Notes under the pieces: model-generated
Told to the model about the DNA's origin: nothing
Seen by the model: the letters and a program-made list of their open reading frames with translations, nothing else
The model's database searches: none
Part shown: positions 41,001-53,000 of the stretch, piece by piece
Layout: the number at the start of each line of letters is the position of its first letter
Numbering within the stretch: position 1 is the first letter of the stretch
NCBI GenBank assembly: GCA_964019055.1
Contig: OZ025214.1
Span: 7,067,358 to 7,131,357, forward strand
Length of the DNA: 64,000 nucleotides
Reading direction: 5' to 3'
From: Anthopleura xanthogrammica
Lineage: Eukaryota; Cnidaria; Anthozoa; Actiniaria; Actiniidae
Program-made: the position numbers and the translations under genes

Positions 41001-44000
41001 AGTTCTCCAGTTTTGCTCCCTCCGCAAAAATTTAATTCCAATTCCAATTCCAAAAAAAAAAAAAAAAAAATGTGATCCCCTAAATTCTCCGAACTCCCTC
41101 CATGCTATAAATTTTGACCAATCTTTCAGTAAAGTGTACTTACATTTTATTATCTCTGGGATTTCCGAAGTCTTTTAGTTTGTGTTGCCGTAATTTCTTT
41201 AAAATGGACACTTTGTTTTTGTAAAATGTTTCCTTTTTGACGATCATCTGGTAATAGAAGAAGACAATATTTACTTAGTATTTGATCGATAATACAACGC
41301 AATGGCATCAAAACATCACTTACGCCATTAAACTTGTCTAATAACGTAGCCCTTTCGGTGCTGTCCAACATGTAATCAGGAAAGCCGATTTTGAGATCCA
41401 TGCCGTCCATCTGTCAAACAGCAAACATATTTTTTGGATGTCATCGAACCCTGAAACAACGTAGATTCTGAGCCAATATGAGTAAGGGCAAGGCTAACTC
41501 ACGAATTGAACCTTGAAACAAACTCTGGGGTGATCTAAGTCAGGGCACAGCTAAATCGCAGATCAATGCCTGAAACAACTTCGGGGCTGATCCAAGTCAT
41601 GGCACAGCTAACTCACAGATTAAAACTCGGCTGACACAACCTCTGTACAGATCCACCTCTGTCAGGGCATGGATATAACTCACATATTGAATTCCAAAAC
41701 AACCTCTGAACTGAGTCAAGGCATGCATATCCCATAATTTTACTAGTACGGCAGCTATCAAAAATTATGGGATGTCAAAGGGTAAACGTGAAAATATTCA
41801 AAAAGTAGTGGGGGGTACTTTCTCAAATAAGTTTCACTTTTGTGTTTCACATATTGCTTCAACTACCAGCAATACGGTTTTTAGATGTGTTTCTCATTGG
41901 ACAACGTTATATTATTTAGTAAATAAACCCCTTCTGGCGGCTGGGATATCGGCTGATAACGTCCAAGGATGAAAAATAGTCCGAAAAAAGAGCAGTTGGC
42001 CGAGAAGCGAAGTTTCTAGAGCAAATGTGATATTTTGAGAAGCACTTCTCAACCAAGGACATTATCATTTGTTAATATATATTCTCAAACTCATTAATAA
42101 TTCATGAATAATTCATTTTTTGTTTAAGGGACACTTTGAGTTTTTTGGAAATGATTGATTAAAAATTCAAGTAAAAACTCGATTCCTATTGGCTATCGAG
42201 TATATTCTGGTTTCTCAAGGTCGGGTTTCAGGTTAATCCATACCGATTTAAGGTGATAAATGCGGTCCGATGTTGTTCTACAACTATTGTAAGTAATGAT
42301 GCGCTTTTAGTGGCAGGTCCAAGTGGCAGGTTTATATTTTATTACAACAGACTGAAGAAAAAAAAAACGTTCTTAAAGTTAGAAGAGCCTGAGAAAATGA
42401 GTCTGTGGTCTCCAAAAACAGCGGTTTACATCGAAAGCGAAACTGGTGTATTGCCCCTCGGCATCCCATAATGTCTTAGAAAAAAATAGAATTCAAGTTT
42501 GCCGCCGTATCGGTATGAAGGTCTATTGTCAGATCGGGGAGGAAAGAAGGAGATATAAAATGCTGGTGTCATCATCATCGTCATGTTATGTGGTAGATGG
42601 GAGATCACATTTACCATTTTCATCATTTACATTCATTTCAATATTTAAATTAATATTTTTTCAACTACCTACCTTTTGAAATGCCCCATTTCTAGTGGCA
42701 TTATCCAACCAGGTCAGTGAATTAACGTTGTCTTTAAAAGCTTGAAATGCTTCTTTCAAAATTTGGTTTGCCTTTATACATATATTATAACATTCGTTAG
42801 ACATGGCTGAAAACGAGTCAATGGTTTTGAGTAAAATTGCCTTGTCATTACTTTAGCAATACGACAGGAAACTGGGCAAAGTCGGTGCGTTCACACTAGG
42901 ACTTCTAAGTAGTCGCTTGGACCCTGTTCTGAGCTACTTCGCCAGTCTAGCACAGGAAATGAGTAGCAAAAGTCAGCTATTCATCTTTCATTTCTTATCT
43001 TTGGGCTAGAACATTGTCCTGTGTAATCTACTCAAATTAAAATCACTTACCAAGCTTTTTCGCTTCCTAAGTTGCGCTTCATTTTCACTGATATATGCAA
43101 ATGTTATTACGTCCTTGAAATATGAAAAAGATGAGGCAACACACGTTTTCCATCGTTTTTTTTCAGTTTTAATTCCATCTTTTACTTTCTTGTACTTGAG
43201 CTGCACGTTCCTGAAAGGTGTAGAAAGCCAACCGAGCTCGGTCCGTATCACGTGCCATACCATATGATTGGCCAATACACTGAAAACATAATAAAAATTA
43301 GTGCCGATATGAAATGCGTTCCGTGTGAATAATAGAATAAAGAATTAAGAGAAAAATATCATATGCCCTTGGCAGGACTCGAACCCACGGTTTCGGTATA
43401 CTAGTCCGACGTGTTAACCACTACACTACAAGGACCAACCACGCTGGTTACGCAGCCAGGCAATGTTGTATATGTGGCAACTGTGGGGGTCCAGGGCGAT
43501 ATTAATCTCAAGGGTAAGCTGAACACTGAACACCGTACGGTGTTCAGCTTACCCATGAGATTAATGCAAGGTGGCAAGTTTGTCCTGTGTTCGACATGGA
43601 TGTTTGGTTGTCGGAGGTCATTTTTGTTGCTCCAAAAGTCCTTCAAACTGATTCTTTATATGTTCTTACTGAGTTCACAGGGATTTCTTTTTTTCCTAAA
43701 CACTTTAAATTTAAGAAGAGCAACGATTATCGGACAAAACAAAGATGGCGGAAAGTTGAAGTTGGAAGTTTTTTAATTTTATCTTTCCTACATAAGCATT
43801 TATCGTAATCCTGTGTCGCGATAAGAAATCTTTTGTTTTCTATCCAATCAGAAAATGTTATTTTGAAATACCTACATATAGGTAGGTATTTCATTAGGTT
43901 GAAATACCACTGCTCTTAGCCTATCAAATTGCAGAAATTTCTTAGGTCATGGTATCATTGATGTAACAAATCTCAGGGGGATGCAATCTAGGATCTTGGG

Positions 44001-47000
44001 TCGGTCCGGAACATATTATCAAAATAGAACATATTTCATACTCCACCTCTTTGACGTGCTCTTTACTATTTTCATCGCCTTCTTTAGGTAGGGCAGTGTA
44101 GGCAGGATAACGAGTTCGTTTTTAGGAATCGTAGTCGGTGCAAACAGTTTATTCAAGTAATCACTCCAGTTGATCTTGAATAGAAAGCACAAATCAATTT
44201 GATGCTGAAGTTCATTCGAGTAATGCAGCATGCACTTGCATTAGAGGGTTATAGTACTTATATAAAATGATACCAAGAAAGCTTGGCCACCTTATCATGG
44301 GGTGCAGCCAACTTGAAAAATAGTTCAACGGACCAATAAAAATATCAAACGAAGTTTAAAAGATTTTTAACGGTAAAGATTAAACGGACCTGAAATTCAA
44401 ACTGTATCGTTTCCAGGTCTTTCGCAGGTATGATTTTTATTTCACGAATAATATGGCCATCTTTCGATTCGTTGTTCGAAATTGAGCACAGTGTATAAAA
44501 ACGACACGCGTGAGAAACGTCTACGCATGCTCTAAGCGTCTTCATGCTATTGCTACTTTCACACTTCCCTGAAGAATAGTCTTTACAAAATGCCAAAACT
44601 TAAAGTCAGTTCTTAAAACTTAAGGCTAATTTTTTCATATTGTCTTTATTAATACAGTATCTTGGTCTCACAAAAGTATACTCGCGAAATTGTTTGTATA
44701 CTTGGAGAAAACAAGCATTTATTTTCTCACTAAAACTCTTGTTAATTCTTGGAAAGCGTGCTGAAAGGCACGCATGCGTAAACGTTTTTCTCTAGTGTCC
44801 ATAAAAAAACTAATAGATAAAGATATCAGCTAAGGTTAGTAGTGTGTATACTTATTGACTGAGTGGGAAGGTCGGACGGGAAAAGTTTGGCTCGAGGAAA
44901 AATGATCAAAAGCCAAATATCCAAAAGCCAAAAATTAAGAGGCAGTCCGTGTAAGGATCGAGCAAAGTTGGAAATGGCTCAAAAATCGCCTATCCTCAAA
45001 CTTTGCCTGAAGAAAGCCTATTATTTGCCCAGTACAATGGTGCAATTGGTTTTCCAAAAAAAAATCATTTTTCGATTTTTTAGAAGCGAATAACAAATTT
45101 CGCTATTTGAGGGGACGCGAGAGCGTGAAACTAGTGATTTTCAAAATTCGCTCATAGAAAAAGCAAAAGATCATTTGTAACCAAAGTTTGTACAAATACT
45201 TTTGTACCTTAGAACTGTTAGCTGAACTTTATTTTTTTTTATTTTGACTAAATTTATTGGGAGATAATCGTCCTTGAATACGGCATACTTTCGCCTCTCT
45301 TTTGGGAGTGTAAAATAGGCGAAGTTCAAACTGGTCAAAACCAAGGTAGTAGCCTGAAAAAAATAAAACCACTCATTTCCCCAGAAAGACCATTTATTCT
45401 ACTAGCTTTCTCCGATTAAAAGTCCGCGGGCACTTGCTTTGTGTTGCGAGGGAACTTCTTTCTTACTAACCAACTTTCACGTTTTGACGGGTCGATCGTG
45501 CTCTGAATACATCCACGTAAGAAATAGTAAAAAAAATGTATAATTCAAAGAGACCATTGAAATGTCCCTAAAATTATCGTTGGAACTTGTGTGAATATAA
45601 ATTGGTACATTTTTCTTTTGTCAGATTTAATTTTAGTAAAGTTAATAGTTTTTTTTAGTAGCTTTTCAGAGCCTAGCATCTTACGAGCTAAATTATGCAA
45701 ATTACCTGTTTTGTTTACTTGCTCATTTCTTTACGGCTTCAAGAGCCGATCACAGATAAAATAGTATACAGGCTGTTCTCACAAAACCCACATCGTAATC
45801 AAGGTAGTTTTTTAAAGCTAAAGGGGCTAAAGCTCTGAATTTTAAAATTCTGAAAACCGAATTCAGGTTTCAGCGCTTGATACGCGATCAAAATATCACT
45901 ACTGAAGAATGAAACGGTGAACTTGCATTGAAACCTTTAGTCTAGTGAAAGTCACAACTACCAGAATTATTCATTTAAAATTCAAGATTTCCTTAGGTTT
46001 TGCATTTAGTAAACCCTATCTTATGTAATTCCTTAAACTGCTAGGGTGTTTTGTTAAGTTTTCGCTCTTCTTTCTCTTCTTCTCGATCTCCTTTGACTTC
46101 GACAGCGACTAATTAATATGATGTACAACAAGTAAACTTTTCGCTGGCAGCGGCCTGCAAAAACGGCTTTACCTCAGCTGGAAGAAGAATAAGAATAAAA
46201 AACCGACATCATATTAAAGATAGAGCAATTTGTCCACTCTGTCGTGAAATATAACCTTTCCTTCGTGGACTTGTTTCAAACTGCTCATTAACATATCCCA
46301 ACGTCCACCCCCAGGGGATGGGTTTGATACTTTGACGAAAATGGCGAAGTGCGGGATAGGAGTTTTACTTTCTACCGAATGCGGCTCAAGCGTTCACAAT
46401 GAAAAAGAAACCGTCGATATGCTAACCATAAGTCAATGCCAACGTAATATATCCGGCCATCTGAAAATGGTGAAACTAAAAGACAAAGACATTGGGTCAG
46501 AAGGAGATCTCATTTGTTACAGAGCAGGTAAATATAAATTCGCCATTCAATGAATATGTAGTGCATTGAATGAATCTTAACCAGTGATTATGCATTACAA
46601 ACAGGGATCTTCGATGCATTGGCTAATCAAAACATGATTGTATGCCCCAAACATCGCGATTCTCTTGGAATTAACTGGCGAGGTCGTCTTGTTAACTGCC
46701 AGATTCCACAGTCTTCAGCTGCGCACTCTATAAAGGGAGCTAAGGGAGACAGAAGTGTAAACAAGGCTGCTTCTTTATTTATTTGGAACGAAACTTCAGT
46801 CCTAGTTCCAGTTGGATCAGGTACCTAATGCATATATAAATTTTATATTTCATCAATTGGCATCTTTATAACCTTTTATTTCAGTAGAGAAAACATAAAT
46901 ATGAAAATAATGAAAAACGTTGTGTCGTACATATCATACAAACATATAAAATTTATCCCTCATTACAGTTCATGATGATTATAATAAAGCTTTTTGTTTA

Positions 47001-50000
47001 TTATTCAGCAATTTGTAGACGATGTCGAGAGAAATTTGCGGCACAAATAAAGGTGTTACAGGAACAGGTTAGTATGCGATATTTAACCGTAAACAAACTA
47101 AAAATTTCCAGAGGTAGTTACAGAAAAAAAAAAAGTTATTAGAGCAAATAATTCATCATTGCAGCCCCGCATTCCTCCAAATCCCCGTCCCTCTTTTTCC
47201 GCAGGCGTCTAACTTGTTTAAGTATCACCTTTAAAAAAATTACGAAAGTTAATGGTTAGTTTGCTTTTCCTGCTCAAGGTTACAGATTGTGGGCCAACGT
47301 TGTTTTAGAATTATTTGTTCTAGCTAAGGGAAGTACGTTTTCGTATTGGGTTGGGGAGGGGGGGGGGGGGAGGGCTATTGATTCACAGAAAACTATTTAA
47401 AAAATGGTTGCCCTCCCCCTTAGATTCAGTAAGACCCTCTTATTAAGTCGAGCGTCCCCTAACTTTCGTCAAAATAAAATGGTTTGACCCTCGACAAAAG
47501 TTCAAATTTGTACTGATGACCCTCCCCTTTGAAGCCCCGTAAAGATTAACCGTGTCAAAAGTACTTGAATTTTCTTCTTATACTATATATTAAATTGATG
47601 TTCTGTACAGGAAATACCATTGGATAAGTCTAGATCTTATTGTCTCGATTGTGATGAGGACAGGGATTGCCTAGATCAAGAGATAGAAAACCATGAGGAC
47701 ATAGATTGCCTAGTTCAAGAGATAGAAAACCTTGAAATAGAAGGGGGTCCCAATAATCTATCAGTTTACCAGCCATCCTCACCGGAGACATTTTCTACGG
47801 AAGAAAGCAGTGGCAAGTCTGATGAAATTGACGAGAAAAATGAAAAACTATCATCACTAGACACCTTTCTCCAGCATTCAAACCTTGATCCACTAAGTAG
47901 TGTTCTTACTCGTCCCTGGGATACTATAACTAAGAAGACACAATCGTAGTATACAAAGAAGACCAGTAACATCATCGCAGAAATTCTCCGCACCATGGCT
48001 CTAGAATATGCTGCACCCTTATGGAATGCGATTAAAAGTAGTGATGATGTCATCAAACAACTCGATGATTCCAAACTTGGTGACGACTTTTTATTGGCAT
48101 TATCTGAATCATACAAACAAGCATCCAAGTCTGATACAAGACGCCAGTTACTTAGTCTTGTAGCAAACAAAATCAGTTACGTAGAGCTTTTAAGATACAT
48201 CCCAGATCTAACCCGGTATCAGTTTACAGCAGCTAGAAGATACAGCCTAGAGGTGGGTGCAGGTCTCCCAGTGAATCAACCAAAACAACTGAGAACAAAA
48301 GTTGATATTACCAAAGTAGAACACTTTGTTGATTTCATCACCGCCTCCAATATAGTTCAGGACTTACCATTTGGTAGAAAGACTCTCAAGTTATCGAACA
48401 ATGTTGAAATAGAAATTCCTCATGTAATACGAACATTAATGCCATCCAGACTTATTGCACAATACAATGAATACTGCAAGGAGAACTCTTATGAACCCCT
48501 TTCAAGGTCCACCCTCTTTGAGATACTTTCAGAGTCTTGTGTTGCAACGGTGAGGAAAAGTCTTCAGGGGTTAGACAACTATGCGGCCGAAGGTGGCCGG
48601 GCTTTTGATGACCTTAGCACTTTGATGGACACCTTGTTTTTTTTTTTGTTTTTTTTTTTGTTTTTTTGTTTTTTTTTGTTTTTTTTATTTATTTATTTTA
48701 TTAACAATTAAACAAATACTATTTTACTTACTTACAACTTAAGGAGGAACACACTAGGTGTGTTCCTCTAGATGTCCTATTAACTATTTCAAGATTATTT
48801 ACAGAATACAAATTATGTTAAATGACAAAACTATATGACTCTACAAGAAACTAAGTGAAAATACTATCAATAACAAGCAAACGAACAAGAAAAAAAAAAT
48901 AAAATAAATAAAACACTGAGAAGGTACATTTATACTTATCTATTGCTGTAAAATTGATTTAACTAATATAAAATGTATATTTGTATATACAGGCGCCATG
49001 TTGCACCATGTTACACCCTGCCATTCAGAATTATTTATACCAATGCCGGGGATATTTTACTCCATTTATTGTTGTGTTTTAAAAGAATATCTTTTGATTT
49101 GGCCGTTTTATACTCAATTTTTTTATTTTGTTTTAGAATATTTTTAAAAAGAGATAAGGTAGGTATTTTGCCTTTATCTCTAGATTTATATAGCAATAAC
49201 TTAAACGATAATAGAATATAGTTAACAATAGTATCGTCAACACCTAATAGTATATTGATTAAGTTAGATTCTGGCAAATTTATTCCAAATTTTTCAAAAT
49301 GATCTCTAATTTCAAAATATAAATTTTTAGATTCCACACACTTGACAAAAAAATGATCGATTGTTTCAGGATAGAGAGAACAAAAAGAACAAGAGGAGTA
49401 ATTGAGAATTTTAAAACGATGTAAATCGCGATTAAGATACAGAATATTATTTAATATTTTGTATTGGAAAAAACGAGAATAGGTGTCTATGGAGGTTGTA
49501 TATATTCTTTTGTAGATACCACTCCAATCCAATGGATTATTGTTATTAATTCTTTTATTTAAATTATTTTGAGCTGTTGGAGGTTGAAACTTTTTCTCTA
49601 TAAACCACTGGTACAATTGTTTTGCTTTTATTTTACCTAATTCGATGTTATTCTTCCCTAATTTTAAACTGGGTTGTGTTTTTTTTTTAATATTTATTTT
49701 TCCTTTTATTTGTTTTTTCCATCGCACTGGAATTGCATGGATTATTCCAGCCCACCTCATGTAATCTTTGTCTTCAAGGCCCTTATGTTTAGCATGTTCC
49801 CAATTTATTTCACCGTTATCGTCATATAAATCAGAGATATTGTTAATATTCAAGTTACAGAAATCTTCGTAGAAGATGGAGTTTCCTCCTATTTGTATAT
49901 ATCTATTATTCCAAATGCATTGATTTAATATCTCATTTGGCTCCTCACCATTATATTCCGATATTTCTGACCACGTTATTAATATACTCTTATAGAAAGG

Positions 50001-53000
50001 TGGGACATTCTTTGGAATTCTTTTCCTATCGAAGTTATTCTTTATATTTTTCAATCCTCCTATGCCTTTAAGATATATAGAGGGAATCATACTTAAATTC
50101 GTTTTTTCTTCGTTGGATTTGAATAATTTTATTGCCCATTTGACTCGGTTTGCTTTAATACAGGATTGGAAATCAGGGGATTTTAAGCCACCTAGGTGGT
50201 AATTTCCAATTAAGGTACTATGTTTGATTTTTGGTTTTTTACCATTCCAAATAAAGTCTTGTGTTGTACCCTCTATTATCTTAACACAATCTTCCGGAAA
50301 ATGTAGCACAGAGCAAACATAAAGCAGTTTTGGCAGAGCAAGAGACTTCAGCACTTGGATTTTACCATAAAGTGTTAGGTGTCTTATCTTCCATATCGAC
50401 AGAATTGTCTGATAATTAGTTAGTATACGTTTAAAATTTTGATCATAACTATATTTATCATTATATGAGAAATGTATACCTAATATTTTGATACCTTCTC
50501 GGTAGAAACTAATCCATTTATAGTTATCAGCGAATTCTCCAGGTGGGTCCCGATTTCCTCTTCCGAGCCATCCGACTTCTGACTTTTTTGCATTTATTTT
50601 TAGCGACGAGTAATCGTAAAATTGGTGTAATGTTTTTAAAACGTTATTGAAAGAAATTACGTCTCGAAGGAAGAAGGTGGTGTCATCTGCAAACATAATT
50701 AGCTTTTTTGCTGTTCCTTTTACCTCCACGCCTTTTATCTCCTTTGAGTTCCTTATCATGATTGCCATGATTTCTATAGTCAATATAAAAATGTAGGGGG
50801 AAATAGGATCTCCTTGTTTTGTTCCTCTAAGTACGTTAAAAGAATCGGTTACTTTGCCATTATTTAAGATACAGCTTTGATTGTTTTGCAGAAGAACTCT
50901 CACCCATTTGATAAAGTTGTTTTCGAAGCCGAATTTGTGCAAGACTGCAAATATAAAATTATGTTCGATCGAGTCGAAAGCCTTTTCAAAATCTGCTGCG
51001 AATAGCAACGAATATTCATCTTTATGTCTTAAGTAGTCCATAACATCGTGTATTAACCTAATAGGTTCATCAATACTCCTTCCTTTAACAAAGGCATATT
51101 GATCATAGCTGACTAGGGAAGGCAAGACTTCTGCCATTCTGTTACTAAGAACTCTACTGCACATTTTTACGTCTACATTAATGAGACTAATAGGGCGCCA
51201 AGCGTCCAAATTTCTGTTATCTTTGTTGGGTTTTTCTAGCAAAGTGATAACGATTTGCTTTTGGGATGTTGACAAGGAGCCCACTTCAAAACTATGATTT
51301 AAGGAATTTAACAAATCTTCCTTCAAATCTTCCCACATGCACATATAAACATGGACACCTTGTTGATGTATGGTGCGTCTGAGTCAACTATCCGGGAAAT
51401 CAAAGAACAACTCAAACTCCTCAAACAATATCTCAAGGGAGATTACAAGGTAATAATAGTCAGTGAAAATACACAAAATAAGGAATATTGTAATGCGTAA
51501 TTTTTCAATGATTAATCAAACTCAAACCCTTTTTTTTGTTAAATAAGGTTCATTCATCATTGATTAGTGAGGTTGGCGACCACTGTAGAGTATTTGCTCT
51601 TAGTGACCCTAAGGAAAAAGCATTCCAACGTCAATGTGCGCACTCACACAACCAATCCTGTGATCGATGCGAAATCTTGAAACAAGTATCAAATAAACAG
51701 CATAATTATAAGTTGTAAAACTTGTCACGAGCATCTATACACAGTGAAAAATTCTCCGAATAATAAAATACAAAAATGAGAAAACACAGTATTCTTACAA
51801 CACCTGTACTTTGATCTTGATTTTTTTCCATTTTTACATATTCAATTTTGTTTTGTTTTCTTGTTGTTTTCCGTTGACGTTCCAAAAACGGGTTTTGAGG
51901 GCCCCCTAAGGCAAAAGGCTGGCTACGCCCCTGATTACTTCTATTTATCTAAAACGAACTATCTGGGCTCTTCATCATCTGGATTTCCTTAACAACATAT
52001 TAATTCCTGTGTCCTCCTTTTGAACTAAAACACTTTTCTTCTTCACAGTTATTAGACATGGTTGTTACGCAAATAAATTCAACGAACCTGCCCCCAGATG
52101 TTCGAGATGACGCATTGTTTACTGCATACACTGCACGTGACGCCATCTCTTCCTGGAAATCACATCAGCTGCGAATGGTCCACCAAGATATTGCCAGGAC
52201 AGACATATTGGAGACCCTCGAGAATAACTCAGTACTGATAGTTCAGGACTATGCTATGAAGTTTATTCCTACACAGTACAGAGAAACGCAAAAGGAGTTC
52301 TTTGGCAAAAGAGGAATATCTTGGCATGTAACCGTTTGCCAGACAAAGGTTAATGGCAAGCTTCAGGCCCAGACCTTTGTGCACATAGTAAAGTCTGGAT
52401 TACAGGAAAGCGAGACAGTTGTTCCCATCATGGAACATATTATGCAGACATTAAAGAAAGAGCATCCAGAAATACAAAATGTGTATTACCGGCAGGACAA
52501 CGCCGGATGCTACCATTCAGCCACCACAATCTTGGCATGTAAGGTTCTTCGTGAAAAATCTGGATTAAATTTGTGCCAGCTAGATTTCTGCGATCCTCAG
52601 GGGGGCAAGGGCCCGTGTGACAGGAAGGCTGCTCAGATAAAATGTCACATCAAGGCTTATATCAACCAGGGTAACTCCGTTATTACACCTGAAGAAATGA
52701 AGACTGCCATTCAGTCAAATGGTGGGATACCCGGTGTCCGCGTTGCATGTGTACCGGGAGCTACAAGAGCAGATACAATAAAAGCCAAATGGGATGGTAT
52801 AAGTGCATATTACAACTTCAAATTTACAAAGGACGGTGTGAGGGCATTCAAGGCATACAAGGAAAGTTTTCGCCATGGTCAAAGTTTAAGAGTAAGTTGT
52901 ATTTTACTAGCAAACCAGGGCCGTAGCAAGGGGAGGGGCTGGGAGAACTTGAGCCCCCTCCCCCCCCCCCCCCAGTTCTCCCAAGAAAAGTAAAGCAACT

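Noticed and set aside
52878..52895. GTAAGT donor 13 bp beyond the chosen end of transposase exon 6
   Set aside because: Better consensus, but joined to the only suitable acceptor it produces a stop within seven codons; the G|GTCAAAG donor keeps the full frame.
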